Made by a program: the position numbers and the translations under genes. This document shows, one piece after another, positions 1 to 10,410 of a stretch of 64,000 nucleotides of DNA. The notes below the pieces were generated by a model. That model made no database searches, had not been told where the DNA came from, and worked only from the letters and a program-made list of their open reading frames with translations. Location of the stretch: assembly GCA_034231615.1 (NCBI GenBank), contig CM067316.1, positions 64,255,353-64,319,352 of the forward strand, given 5' to 3'. Every line of letters begins with the position of its first letter. The stretch's first letter is position 1. Source of the DNA: Meghimatium bilineatum (Eukaryota > Mollusca > Gastropoda > Stylommatophora > Philomycidae).

Positions 1-125
1 TTTAACAACCTGGCACAGCAGCGAAACAACAACAATCCTGATACATAATACTGGAGATAGAGTGCTGTGGAGAACCATGAATGTCTACGTCAGCCGACAT
101 GGCACCTGATGGGTGACCTGAGGGG
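1..125 (+). repeat. Tail of a LINE (non-LTR) element, partial
   Basis: One frame reads DRVLWRTMNVYVSRHGT followed by a stop. This resembles the extreme C-terminus of RTE-like LINE polyproteins (D-R-x-x-W-R motif). Only the tail lies in the window and no target duplication can be checked. Weak, based on a short motif. Confidence 0.35.
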
Positions 126-319
126 ATTTTGCTGTTTTATCATTTTATTATTTTCCAATTCTAGTTAATTTGATTTTGTTATAATTTTTTCCTTGTTTTT
201 ATCCTGCAAAGCAAACTCTGGACTGACTTCTCAAAATTATAAAATATATGCAAAATGTGCAAAAACATATTTTTGATTTAAAAAACCACAATGATTTAGA
301 AAAATTATTCATGGAAAGC

Positions 320-500
320 AATTTTCCAGGTAAGAGAACAAGAGACAAACCAAAACTTTGATGGACACAGAATATCAAAGCCTTCAGAACATGATACTGG
401 ACGAAGCTGGACAGCTTGCATAGAACCGAGAGGCTTACAGAATGTCAGTGAGGACAATGTTTTGTAAAGAACACTTCACACAAATAGATAGAAATGATTA
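320..500 (+). repeat. LINE 3' end fragment
   Basis: With stops and frame breaks, the + strand reads roughly GKRTRDKPKL, W-T-Q-N-I-K-A-F, then an A-G-Q-L-A-like stretch and W/C-K-E-H-F. This is the G-R-P-R-x-R-W-x-x-D-I tail found in other LINE remnants of this window (14466-14657, 29152-29343). It is a decayed, 5'-truncated copy. Confidence 0.45.
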
Positions 501-535
501 ATTTCTGAGATAGATTTGAAAAGAAAGCTTACTTT

Positions 536-847
536 GTCAAAAGTCCACACATGACATTCTGGTCAAGAGTCCACACATGACATTCTGGTCAAGAGTCCAC
601 ACATGACATTCTGGTCAAGAGTCCACACATGACATTCTGGTCAAGAGTCCACACATGACATTCTGGTCAAGAGTCCACACATGACATTCTGGTCAAGAGT
701 CCACACATGACATTCAGTTCAAGAGTCCACACATGACATTCTGGTCAAGAGTCCACACATGACATTCTTGTCAAGAGTCCACACATGACATTCTGGTCAA
801 GAGTCCACACATGACATTCTGGTCAAGAGTCCACACATGACATCCTG
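536..847 (+). repeat. 26-bp minisatellite, ~12 copies
   Basis: The unit begins GTCAAGAGTCCACACATGAC and continues ATTCTG. Copies are nearly identical, with a few point variants (near 715 and 768). The array lies just upstream of the first visible exon of the + strand gene. Confidence 0.97.
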
Positions 848-1003
848 GATGTCTTTTTGGATAGAATCCAGATATATTTTTCAGATGTTTACAAATTTCC
901 CAAGAAAAAAAAAATAATCAATTTGAGAAAAAAAATGTTGATCTTTAGTAAATTGTGTTAAATGAGAGTTTATAAATAAAATAATAACTTTTACGATGCA
1001 CAG

Positions 1004-1054
1004 ATGAAGGTAGCGAGGCTGATGAAGATGAACAGCTGCAAGATAAACTCAGCG
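1004..1054 (+). CDS. Exon of the TDDE-rich gene (first visible)
   Basis: Acceptor ...GATGCACAG precedes 1004 and donor GTGAGT follows 1054. The frame that fits downstream reads (x)AT then EGSEADEDEQLQDKLS plus one base, which completes GAG with the next exon. The alternative frame MKVARLMKMNSC is open but does not continue. Confidence 0.6.
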
Positions 1055-3818
1055 GTGAGTAATAATCATCTCTTGTTTTTCTGTTGAAATCTTCAAAATG
1101 TCTCGGCCATGTTTCTCAATATTTGTTCTTAATCTTTAATGCATATTAGTTTTCTAAATTAAATTTTTTTTCTCTCCAGGTCTTCCTTTATCAGTAATTA
1201 TCTTCCACATTTTTAAATTACATTATTAGTTATTTATAAATGTTCATTAACATTTTTCTTTTTCTCAGTTTTTCTTCTTTGTTATCGTATCTTATCATCT
1301 TCTTTGTTATCATATCTTATCATCTTCTTTGTTATTGTATCTTATATCTTCTTTGTTATCATATCTTATCATCTTCTTTGTTATCATATCTTATCATCTT
1401 CTTTGTTATTGTATCTTATATCTTCATAGTTATTGTATCTTATATCTTCATAGTTATTGTATCTTATATCTTCATAGTTATTGTATCTTATCATCTTCTT
1501 TGTTATCATATCTTATCATCTTCTTTGTTATTGTATCTTATATCTTCATAGTTATTGTATCTTATCATCTTCTTTGTTATCATATCTTATCATCTTCTTT
1601 GTTATCATATCTTATCATCTTCTTTGTTATTGTATCTTATATCTTCATAGTTATTGTATCTTATATCTTCATAGTTATTGTATCTTATCATCTTCTTTAT
1701 CTGCATTCATTCTCAAACTCCTGCATATTAGCAGGCGGTAGTCTGAAGAAGGGAATGCATTGCATCATGGTTATAACATGGCTGCGATAACTACGCATTT
1801 GGCCTGACATCTCAGACTTCAGAATTGCTTATGAATTGCTGTGAACCTTTATGGCATTGGACACCCCAAAAACCTTCTTTGCCGCTCGCTTACTTACGAG
1901 TGAGTAGCAGGTCACAGTGTTGCTATTCTTTGCTCCCCTTTCAGCCCCCACAACACACAGTGTATCTATTATTTGTGATATCCTTATGACATGTATGTTG
2001 ATGGGATCCAAATAGGAGGAGGGGGAAGCAAAGAATAGCAACATTGTGACCCATCAAGCATGTTATAAGTTGCAGAGTATACAAGTTTAAGAGTGAAGTT
2101 TGGGGGTGCTACTCCATAGGTCAAAGTGACCCGGAAGCCATACTGAAGTTGGATGTATCAGTCAAGCTGTAAACCATGACACAATGCATCTTGTTCTCTA
2201 GACTATGTCCTAATAATCTGCAGGAGTATGAGAAGCTCTAATGAATATAGAATATAGAAGTCCTGTATATTGTTTTTCAAGCTATTTGTCAGTTTTTTTA
2301 AATGTCCCACTTATACATCCAATTGATTGTTTCCTCACAATATGAATATGACAATACGGGTATGACAGTACTGATATGACAATATGGATATGACAATATG
2401 GATATGACAATATGGGTATGACAGTACAGATATGATATTATGGTTATGGCAATTTATCCGTGTCAAAACTAAAGCATTTTCACATACCCGGTAAGTTGTT
2501 CTTGTGAGACTATCTCCCTTTTCTAGAAAAGTCAGAATAATTTCATTGATTAATCATGCATGATGCATTTTAAAATTTTTTTATAAGTGCTTGTTTTTTT
2601 AATCTTATTTTTGTTTCTCTTATCCTCCATTTCTCTTTCCATCTTAACTGTAATAATAATTATCATATTTTTTCCCTGATTGTCTTCAAAGTTCTTTAGA
2701 CTTTTTCATCTCATACTAAATGAATCCCATCAACCATTAGGCAGTGTCATGCTGCTAATGCTAATACTGAACTAACCAACACTCACTCACATTGATTCCT
2801 GGCTAGAAGATATTGACAATCGACCAATCAGAGACACACTCGAGATCTGAGTAGTTTGAAAATAGGATCAGTAATCGCCTTCATTACTACAAGTACTGTT
2901 GATTGGTTAAAGCATATTGAACTTGCTAAACATTTTTCTTTACTTCCTATCACCTACCCTACAGAACCCATCATTTTTCTTTACTTCCTATCACCTACCC
3001 TACAGAACCCATCATTTTTCTTTACTTTCTATCACTTACCCTACCCGAAACTTGTTTGAGAGTAGTAATATCACTTAGCAGAGAATGCAGAGAATGGTTT
3101 CCCACAGCTGTGGAGAAAGAAGTGCAGGCTTTAATCAGTGAGAATACCAAAGATGGGGATGTGATTATATACACTGATGGATCTGTAATTAGGCATGTTC
3201 ACAGTGCTTGGGCCTTTACAGCTCAGTGCGCAGGTAAAACGATCAAGGAGGAAAGTGGTGCCTTTGTGGTCACTACGAGTAGTATGACCATGGAGACTAT
3301 GGCGGTGACCAAGGCATTTGAGTGGCTACGCACACAGAAGGTAACGCAGGTCTGCATCTTGAGTGACTCTATGAGTATGATTAAGAAGGTACAAGTGGGT
3401 CTCGACCGCAAACAGTGGATTGAGGCCTTGAGAAATGCGAGCTTGAAAGCGGTTACATTTATTTTCATGCCAGGACATGTGGGCGTTCGAGGCAATGAAA
3501 GAGTGGATCAACTGGCATCGTGTGCGATTGTGGCACAGGGCGATGGGGCAATGGATCGCGCTGACCTTTTAAACTCCTTAAGAGATATAACATGCGAGAG
3601 TGAGACTAATGTGGATGATGATTCCTTTTCAATGTTCAGGATTAAAGATCAGGGATTGAAATGTGGTGTTGCTAGAAGTGAACATTTTGGAGGGCGCAGA
3701 AGAATGATGGTCAACCAACATAGGACCGGTACTGTCAGCAGAAGTATGATAGCGGATACACTCAAGGAGAGATTGAGCAAAATGGATGTGTCCAGTTTGC
3801 GGTGATGATGATCCGACG

Positions 3819-3880
<62 letters not shown>

Positions 3881-6800
3881 CTACCCTACAGACCAATCAT
3901 TTTTCTTTACTTCCTGTCACCTACCCTACAGAATTCATCATTTTTCTTTACTTCCTATCACCTACCCTACTGAACCCTTCATTTTTATTTACTTGTCACC
4001 TAACCTACCGAACCCATAATTTTTCTATGTGATATATTGGTAAAGTCAAGATAAGATGATTTATGAATCAGTGTCACAGCGTATGGTTTCCCATAAGTGC
4101 TAAGATGCCTAGTCAGTGATTGATCACAAACTGCCTGACTAGTGTCGCCTACAGCACTTGCTCAGTAATAATAGTGCCATTTAAAGATCAAATAAAACTT
4201 CAAACCATCAATAGTTTCACCTACCTGGGCAGCACTCTCTCACAAGCTGTAGTTTCACCTACCTGGGCAGCATTCTCTCACAACCTCGTAGATTATATTT
4301 CATATAGCACAACAATAATACTATCATCTGGACAGATGGAAAGGTGCCTACTATATTCCTAGAAGTTTCTAATCATGCATACTGTCAATCACAACTTGCC
4401 ATAGTTGCCATATACATATATAACATAGCCTATCTCTACCATGAATATTTTATTCATCTCAAAAGAAAGTAATCCTTCAATATAAAGTAAACATACCATG
4501 TTGGCTTGTCATATTTTCTGTCCTACAGAGTGAAAAATAATCAATAGTCTCTTAAACAAGAATTGTCCCAGAATTAAATGGAAGTAGTATGCCCTTTGGC
4601 ACGGACTAACGTTTGACATTTAACCATAATTGATTGAGACCATATTTAAACAGAAAATAATTTTTAGAACAGAGAATTTCAAGCTCTTGGAACTAATTTC
4701 AGATTAAATAAAGAAATGTCTCTTTTAGCCCGATTACAATCATTTTCAAATGTTTACATTTGAACATCAAGTTTATTAATCTTGTCTCAGAAGTTTACAT
4801 TTGGATGTCAGGTTTATTAATCTTGCCTCAGTTTTCATGAGTTGATAGAAATTATTTTATTTAAAAAAATGAGAATAAAGATGTAATAATTAAGGTATAT
4901 ACTGGGTATTCATTTATTTGTTGGTTTGCATATCTGTAAATTCTACAAAGTGTATCTTATAAAATGAGATTCTTCATCTTTCATTCGCTATTTGATTGCA
5001 TGAATGCATGGCATCCTGATTGCTATAGTGTGTCTCTTGGTTGGTTGCATCTGTTCAGCCTCTGTTGGCTGATCTAAACGGCATCTCTGCTTCAAGAAGC
5101 AGCTGGATTTAATGGGGATATAGTGATATCAAATAGAGCTTGTATGTTGTCAGAGACTGAAAGAGTAGAACATAACAAAGAGACGCCGATATGGCAGCCA
5201 AGCTGTTTTTTTACCACGATGACACAATGCATTTTATTTTCTGGACTACATCCGGCTAATCTGTAGGAGTTTGAAAATGAATAGAGAAGACAAATGGCAT
5301 GCATTTGATGTCAAAACATAAAGAAATATTTGAGTCAAGTTTCTTAAAACATATTTATAGAAATTTTTCAACAAATTATTATCTAAGATGTTAAGTAGAG
5401 TTATTACCTAGTTTGTTAAGTAAATGTTATCACTTAACAACATGTTAAGTAAAGTTATCAATCATTTGTTATTTAAACTTATTACTTAATATAAATATAT
5501 GTACACTTAATAACCACTGGAAAGATGAAGGGGAGAAGAGACAGGGAATGACAAAGAGAGAGGTTGCTAGATAGACTAGTATTGTGGTATGGTAGAAGTA
5601 CACCAACCGAGGTTATTGACAACACAAGAGAGAGTCGTAGAGAAACATACCTACACCATTCAGCATGGCACTTGATTGATTGATTGAGTGATGTTCATTT
5701 TCTTTTTTCATTTGTTCTCAAACTCCCACTGGATCTCTCTTGTAGTAGGCAATGGTTCTACTAGATATCCAGCACGATGTAGTCCAGAAAACGGAAATGT
5801 GTTGAGTCACCGTTTTATTTGCTCTAATGGCCCAACACTTGTGACTTTGATGGTGTGATTCACATATTTGAAAGTTGGAGTAGCTCAGTGGTCAATTAAC
5901 TGCTATATAAGTCCAAGGTTAAATTTCCCATTCAACTGGAAATATTGTACAATCTTCAGCGGCGTCATAGGTTGACACAGCCAGATGAAATGAGTATCAG
6001 ATTTTATTGGAAAGTAAAGGTAGGGGGCTGGTACTGACCACATGATCCCTAGGTATGCCAGTGGTAAATGAAATATACTGGCCTAACACCATATTTCTCA
6101 TGTACTGGCCTAACACTATATTTCCCATGTACTAGCCTAACACTATATTTCCCATGTACTGGCCTAACACCATATTTCCCATGCACTGGCCTAACACCAT
6201 ATTTCCCATGCACTGGCCTAACACCATATTTCCCATGCACTGGCCTAACACCATATTTCCCATGCGCTGGCCTAACACCATATTTCCCATGCGCTGGCCT
6301 AACACCATATTTCCCATGTACTGGCCTAACACCATATTTCCCATGTACTGGCCTAACACCATATTTCCCATGCGCTGTCCTAACACCATATTTCCCATGT
6401 ACTGGCCTAACACCATATTTCCCATGCGCTGTCCTAACACCATATTACCCATGCGCTGGCCTAACACCATATTTCCCATGTACTGGCCTAACACCATATT
6501 TCCCATGTACTGGCCTAACACCATATTTCCCATGTACTGGCCTAACACCATATTTCCCATGTACTGGCCTAACACCATATTTCCCATGTGCTGTCCTAAC
6601 ACCATATTTCCCATGTACTGGCCTAACACCATATTTCCCATGCGCTGGCCTAACACCATATTTCCCATACGCTGGCCTAACACCATATTTCCCATGCGCT
6701 GGCCTAACACCATATTTCCCATGTACTGGCCTAACACCATATTTCCCATGCGCTGTCCTAACACCATATTTCCCATGTACTGGCCTAACACCATATTTCC

Positions 6801-9800
6801 CATGCGCTGTCCTAACACCATATTTCCCATGCGCTGTCCTATCACCATATTTCCCATGGTATGGAAAATAGAAACTAAACTTGTGTGTGTGTTTGTTTAC
6901 TTAATCACAATATATTAACTATGATTTTACATTTAAAAATATGTTTACACTCAAACAGAGCTAAAACTGAATGAGGAGCTTATGTCTCGATCAGGAGGCA
7001 CTGAGGATATTGATATGGGATCGTGGAGTCTAGATGATATTCATTGGCGGATGCGACAGGAGGCTGAGTTCCTTGCCCAGTTGCGAGCAAGAAGACATCT
7101 AAGCAGTGCCACCTCTAGCCAGACCACCAGCGATAATGAACAAGATGGGTAAGATGATAATTTTCATGAGATCAGGCACGGAAATTCATTGAAATAAATA
7201 AATAATAATAATAAGACCCTTAATCTGTCAGAGTCGAAGGGGTTCTAACCTGCACAAAAATCCTCCATACATCTCTATCCTCATTCATTTGAAGAGTATA
7301 GACAAATCATGTCCAGATCATTCTTTGATGTCATCAATCCAGGGTTTTCTTTGTCCACCTTGTATCCTTTTGCCCTTGACTGTTCCTTGCAAAATACTTT
7401 TTTCATGTCCAAACCAAACATGTTTATGCAATTTCATCCCTGCCAAAATTAGCTTTAACAAAACCTGAAATTTTTTTATTTTCTGCCTGATGATTATATT
7501 TGTTTTTGTGTCCTACATATCTAATTATCAACAAGTATCTATAGCACGTTTAATTTGAATTGAATAGAATTGAATAGTTAGATACAGATTTCACACAAAA
7601 TATATATAGGAAAGAAGTAAATTATTATTGATACAATCTTCTTCTTCAGCTTTCATCATATTGTCATCTCACTTAACTGTTTCTGGTTATCAGGTTGGTC
7701 TGTCTGTAGATTGGTATTGAGGTTATCTGACCCTGCAACTGCACTGTTTGTAGTTCATACTGGTCAGTCTGTAAAGTGATTTGAGATAATCTTATCATGA
7801 CACTCCAGCGTCCTATGTTTGCAATAGTCTTTTTTTTTCAGACTAGTATAATTTCTGCCAAATATTCCAGCAATATTTCTGCCAAATATTCCAGCAATAT
7901 TTCTGCCAAATAATCCAGCAATATTTCTGCCAAATATTCCAGCAATATTTCTGCCAAATATTCCAGCTTAATTTCTGCCAAATAGTCCAGCAATATTTCT
8001 GCCAAATATTCAAGCATAATTTCTGCCAAATAGTCCCGCAATATTTCTGCCAAATATTCAAGCATAATTTCTGCCAAATATTCCAGCAATATTTCTGCCA
8101 AATATTCCAGCAATATTTCTGCCAAATATTCCAGCAATATTTCTGCCAAATATTCAAGCATAATTTCTGCCAAATATTCCAGCAATATTTCTGCCAAATA
8201 TTCCAGCATAATTTCTGCCAAATAGTCCAGCAACATTTCTGCCAAATATTCAAGCATAATTTCTGCCAAATATTCCAGCAATATTTCTGCCAAATATTCC
8301 AGCAATATTTCTGCCAAATATTCCAGCAATATTTCTGCCAAATATTTCAGCATAATTTCGGCAAAAAATTATTTTTGTTTGATTTTACTTGCCTTCTTTT
8401 CCTTTTACTCTTTCTTCTGTTCTTGTTGTATGTGTCTTCTGTCTTCTTTTTCTTTCTTTCATCTTTTTTCCATTATTATCTGCTTTCGTTCCTCTCTTAC
8501 ATTATGTCTCTCTTTTGTGTATATTAATTTTTTATTGTTGTCCCGATGAAGAATTTTAAGTGGAAATATTGTCCTTTTTTGTTGTTGTTATTTAGTGTGG
8601 TTATGTACTTTGTTGCAACATTCCTTACTTATTTCTTTTTTTCCCCTTATTACTCTGTGTAACACTATCCCTCATATCATTAGTTTGTGGAGTTGCTCCC
8701 AAACACTAAGAGTTGCTCCCAAACACTAAGAGTTGCTCCCAAACACTAAGAGTTGCTCCCAAACACTAAGGAGTTATCCCTTATCGAGTGTATATTTGTA
8801 TGTCTTAGCTATCCAGGTACAGATGAAGGAGAATCTTACTCCACAAGAACAGACGATGAAAGCTACATGGGTGCAGATGATACTTCCTGTCGTGGAGAAC
8901 GATTGGATGATGCCCTCAGTGTCAGCATGAGAACAGACGATGCTGTGGCAGAACTCCGTGATGTCATGACAAAGGTATGCACTAACATTGATTACAGTTG
9001 TAACCCACATCAGTGATTTTTCTTTATTCATTCTCAAACTCCTGCAGATTAGCAGGATGTAGTCCAGAGATTGAATGTATTGTGTCATGGTTTACAGCTT
9101 AGCTGTAATATTTGCTTCTTTTGGCCTGACATACCTGATTTCAGCATGGTTTCTGGGTAACTTTGATTCTATATGGGTTGGGACAGGCAACTCCATCCCA
9201 AAACCTCCTTTAGTCACCTCCTAGGACATAGGACATGCAATGGGGGGAGGGGGGCTGTGCGATGGTAAAAGTTCAAGCTGCAGGCTGTGCATGGTAAATT
9301 TTCAAGTGTAGGGCGGAAAAAACGTTTCAAAGATCACTTAAAGAACTTCCTCAAACACTGTAGCATTGATCCCAGCCTCTGGAAGACTACAGCTCTTGAT
9401 TGCTGAATTTGGCACACTCTAATCACAGCAGGCATAACCAAATGTGAGCAAGAATGAACACTATGGGCAATCTATGTCCCACATTCTTGACACTTTGAAT
9501 ATTGACAAAGGTGAGATCCTGAAATCAATTCTGAATCACTTATCGAAAGATAATACTTCACTGGATGGATCATTAGTCCTGAAACTGCAGGAATTTGGGA
9601 TCAAATGTGGGACCAGACAAAAATTTGGGATCAAGTGTGGGACCAGACAGAAATTTAGGATCAAGTGTGGGACCAGACAGGAATCCTAACCAGGCAGGGA
9701 TGAGAGAGGGAATATTTCAGGTGCATGGCAAACCAGTACGTTATGGGAATGATAAACCAGTACGTTATGTGAATGATAAACCAGTACGTTATGGGAATGA

Positions 9801-10205
9801 TAAACATACATACTCTTCACAATCTGCTGAAAGAGACTGATAAGTGGAGATAATTATGGTAACAGTGACATTTCATGTATGTCATAAGAAGTGACTAAGA
9901 AGGGTTGACTATATAGTTGGCAAATATAGTCACTAATCAAATGTCAATTATGAAATGTCACCAATCAAATGTCAATTATCAAATGTCACTAATCAAATAT
10001 CAATTATCAAATGTCAATTATCAAATGTCACTAATCAAATGTCAATTATCAAATGTCTACTTTCTAGGAGATGACAAGTAGTAGATACACTACAGATGAA
10101 GAAAGTTTTTTACAGACAGATGATGAGTCATTTATAAGAACCGATGATGAGGAAGGAGGCACCACTGACTGGGAGGAATCAGCAAGGCGATGGGTTAATC
10201 GGTGA
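1004..10205 (+). CDS. Unrecognised gene, 3' part (four exons), acidic TDDE-rich tail
   Basis: Four exons join in frame: 1004-1054, 6959-7148, 8809-8974 and 10068-10205, with stop TGA at 10203-10205. Together they give about 180 C-terminal residues. The first visible exon is internal and starts inside a codon, so the 5' part of the gene lies left of the window or is unseen. The protein is hydrophilic. A helical-looking stretch in exon 2 (WSLDDIHWRMRQEAEFLAQL) is followed by an S/T-rich linker and then a strongly acidic tail with repeated T-D-D-E motifs (STRTDDESY, SMRTDDAV, LQTDDESF, IRTDDEEG). It ends W-E-E-S-A-R-R-W-V-N-R. I do not recognise the family and see no signal peptide or membrane segment. 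The introns contain minisatellites and LINE pieces. Splice phases agree across all three junctions, which is the main support for a real gene. Confidence 0.7.
1272..1702 (+). repeat. 24/25-bp pyrimidine-rich minisatellite
   Basis: Two interleaved unit types alternate: a 25-mer ending ATCATCTTCTTTG and a 24-mer ending ATATCTTCATAG. The array is intronic in the + strand gene. Open frames here (S-Y-H-L-L-C-Y type) are artefacts of the repeat. Confidence 0.95.
1697..1960 (-). repeat. Hairpin-ended dispersed repeat (family H), minus copy
   Basis: Read on the minus strand, the copy begins near GGGGAGCAAAGAATAGCAAC and ends with a hairpin whose arms are TCCTGC and GCAGGA-like, followed by GTTTGAGAATGAA. 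It aligns along its length with 9014-9245. It faces a plus-strand copy at 2018-2245, forming an inverted pair. Confidence 0.75.
2018..2245 (+). repeat. Family H dispersed repeat, plus copy
   Basis: It starts near GAAGCAAAGAATAGCAAC and includes GTCAAAGTGACCCGGAAGCC and CTGAAGTTGGATGTATCAG. It ends with ...AATCTGCAGGAGTATGAG. This copy has no internal tandem expansion, so it shows the unexpanded state of the site where the copies at 55145 and 62698 carry minisatellites. Confidence 0.75.
2341..2450 (+). repeat. ~13-bp minisatellite (GATATGACAATATG type)
   Basis: Short degenerate tandem of ATGACAATATGGAT-like units, intronic in the + strand gene. Confidence 0.85.
2931..3044 (+). repeat. 41-bp minisatellite, left half
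   Basis: Units start CATTTTTCTTTACTTCCTAT and continue through CACCTACCCTACAGAACCC. The same array resumes at 3881 after a LINE insertion. Confidence 0.93.
3045..3880 (+). mobile_element. 5'-truncated LINE with RNase H domain
   Basis: An open frame at 3056-3805 (about 249 aa) carries an RNase HI fold typical of the C-terminus of I/Jockey/R1-like non-LTR retrotransposons. The catalytic motifs are IIYTDGSV (first Asp), TMETMAVTKAFEW (Glu), ILSDSMSM (Asp) and PGHVGVRGNERVDQLA (His and final Asp). A basic C-terminal segment follows. The 3' end is an (ACTA)n run, a usual tail for such LINEs. The element sits inside a 41-bp minisatellite. TACCCTAC occurs on both sides (3037-3044 and 3882-3889) as the probable target duplication. 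The endonuclease and reverse transcriptase parts are absent. The second copy of this 3' end is at 20395-20580. Confidence 0.87.
3881..4025 (+). repeat. 41-bp minisatellite, right half
   Basis: Continuation of the 2931-3044 array after the LINE. Copies are more diverged towards the right. Confidence 0.9.
4090..4375 (+). repeat. LINE reverse-transcriptase fragment
   Basis: The frame around 4120-4362 reads ...INSFTYLGSTLSQ..., the F-x-Y-L-G-S-x-x-S motif that follows the catalytic core in RTE/CR1-type reverse transcriptases. A 40-bp segment (TTTCACCTACCTGGGCAGC) is duplicated in tandem inside it. Decayed. Confidence 0.45.
4376..5090. other. AT-rich intronic DNA, no gene seen
   Basis: No supported exon or RNA gene. 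A 50-bp segment containing TTTACATTTG and GGTTTATTAATCTTG is present twice in tandem near 4753-4830. Confidence 0.6.
5160..5285 (+). repeat. Family H dispersed repeat fragment
   Basis: Matches the 3' half of family H: GCCGATATGGCAGCCAAGCTG, CACGATGACACAATGCATT, GGACTACATCCGGCTAATC and GTAGGAGTTTGAAAATGAA. Confidence 0.65.
5515..5695 (+). repeat. LINE 3' tail fragment
   Basis: The frame reads RLVLWYGRSTPTEVIDNTR then ETYLHHSAWHLID, ending in a TTGA-type tail. The same C-terminus is on the minus strand at 28025-28140, so this is a second copy of that LINE family. Confidence 0.55.
5700..5850 (-). repeat. Dispersed repeat related to family H (subtype 2)
   Basis: It shares TTCTCAAACTCC, ATCTCTCTTGTA, ATGGTTCTAC, GTCCAGAAAACGGAAATG and TTTTATTTGC with 35275-35400. 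It has the same end as family H but a different body. Confidence 0.6.
5871..6066 (+). repeat. tRNA-derived SINE
   Basis: A pol III A-box-like TAGCTCAGTGG lies at 5881-5891 and a B-box-like GGTTAAATTTCCC at 5917-5929, at tRNA spacing. A SINE body follows (GCTGGTACTGACCACATGAT). The right end runs straight into the 27-bp array. Confidence 0.6.
6068..6858 (+). repeat. 27-bp minisatellite, ~29 copies
   Basis: The unit is CTGGCCTAACACCATATTTC plus CCATGTA/CCATGCG. Because 27 is a multiple of three, frames stay open on both strands (GLTPYFPCT and MGNMVLGQ repeats). There is no start context, splice context or conservation suggesting a protein. Intronic in the + strand gene, ~100 bp before the 6959 exon. 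Confidence 0.97.
6959..7148 (+). CDS. Exon of the TDDE-rich gene
   Basis: Acceptor ACTCAAACAG, donor GTAAGA. Only one frame is open: ELKLNEELMSRSGGTEDIDM, then WSLDDIHWRMRQEAEFLAQL, then ARRHLSSATSSQTTSDNEQD plus two bases. It joins 8809 as a GG/C glycine codon. Confidence 0.75.
7190..7470 (-). repeat. LINE 3' end fragment
   Basis: The minus strand gives a decayed version of the tail seen at 26853-27035 (Q-G-T-V-E-G-x-R-K-R-G-R, W-I-D-N-I-K, D-R-x-x-W-R-x-F). The 3' end carries an (ATT)n tail at 7180-7205. Intronic. Confidence 0.5.
7471..7850. other. AT-rich intronic DNA, no gene seen
   Basis: No coding or RNA signal that I can support. Confidence 0.5.
7850..8360 (+). repeat. 24-bp minisatellite, ~21 copies
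   Basis: The unit is AATATTTCTGCCAAATATTC plus CAGC, with AAGC and GTCC variants. Minus-strand open frames (LLEYLAEI repeats) are by-products of the 24-bp period. Confidence 0.96.
8543..8574 (+). other. Possible degraded hammerhead-like motif
   Basis: CCGATGAAG, a short hairpin-like middle and GGAAATATTGTCC resemble the motif seen more clearly at 35109, 41568, 52179 and 59081. This is the weakest copy. Confidence 0.2.
8690..8770 (+). repeat. 20-bp minisatellite, 4 copies
   Basis: Unit GAGTTGCTCCCAAACACTAA. It ends about 40 bp before the 8809 exon. Confidence 0.95.
8809..8974 (+). CDS. Exon of the TDDE-rich gene
   Basis: The acceptor is TATGTCTTAG at 8808, chosen over the nearby ATCCAG because only it keeps frame with 7148. 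The donor is GTATGC. It encodes YPGTDEGESYSTRTDDESYM, then GADDTSCRGERLDDALSVSM, then RTDDAVAELRDVMTK, ending in phase 0. Confidence 0.75.
9014..9245 (-). repeat. Family H dispersed repeat, minus copy
   Basis: The hairpin arms CTCCTGC and GCAGGA, followed by ATGTAGTCCAGAGA, mark the 3' end. The body includes TTTGGCCTGACATACCTGAT and CCCAAAACCTCC, aligning with 1697-1960. Intronic. Confidence 0.75.
9300..9440 (+). repeat. LINE fragment
   Basis: One frame reads RKKRFKDHLKNFLKHCSIDP then LWKTTALDC, the R-F-K-D-x-L-K...W-x-x-x-A-x-D-R pattern found near the C-terminus of several LINE polyproteins. Confidence 0.5.
9592..9803 (+). repeat. Two small minisatellites (30 bp x3; 24 bp x3)
   Basis: 9592-9688 repeats GGGATCAAGTGTGGGACCAG plus ACAGAAATTT. 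9729-9803 repeats AAACCAGTACGTTATGGGAA plus TGAT. Intronic. Confidence 0.9.
9930..10058 (+). repeat. Short minisatellite abutting an acceptor
   Basis: Irregular units of ATCAAATGTCAATTATCA and ATGTCACTA run to within 10 bp of the AG of the 10068 exon, so the last units lie where a branch point and pyrimidine tract would be. Confidence 0.9.
10068..10205 (+). CDS. Terminal exon of the TDDE-rich gene
   Basis: Acceptor CTACTTTCTAG, phase 0. It encodes EMTSSRYTTDEESFLQTDDE, then SFIRTDDEEGGTTDWEESAR, then RWVNR and a stop at 10203-10205. No canonical AATAAA is obvious in the next 200 bp. Confidence 0.75.
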   Translation, partial: EMTSSRYTTDEESFLQTDDESFIRTDDEEGGTTDWEESARRWVNR

Positions 10206-10410
10206 CATTTGCTGTATGTACGGTCTGCTAGCGATATCTATAAATCTATCATCATTTTACTTTGTAGGATTTTTGTCATCGGTTCGTGTTTAATTTGTCA
10301 TTTTAAAGGGATATTTGATTTTATATTTGATATCTCAGGATTACATATTTTTAAATGGACAGCTGTCTCACATTTGAGACACATACAGTTTTGTATACTC
10401 TTACTGTCAT

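Noticed and set aside
536-847. CRISPR-like array
   Set aside because: Units are contiguous with no unique spacers, and the window is eukaryotic. The same applies to all other arrays.
6068-6918. 254-267-codon open frames
   Set aside because: Pure 27-bp repeat translation (GLTPYFPCT, WPNTIFPM); several frames are open on both strands.
9444-9600. Open frame MSKNEHYGQSMSHILDTLNI as an exon
   Set aside because: No acceptor or donor in phase with the + strand gene; the adjacent sequence is a LINE fragment and tandem repeats.
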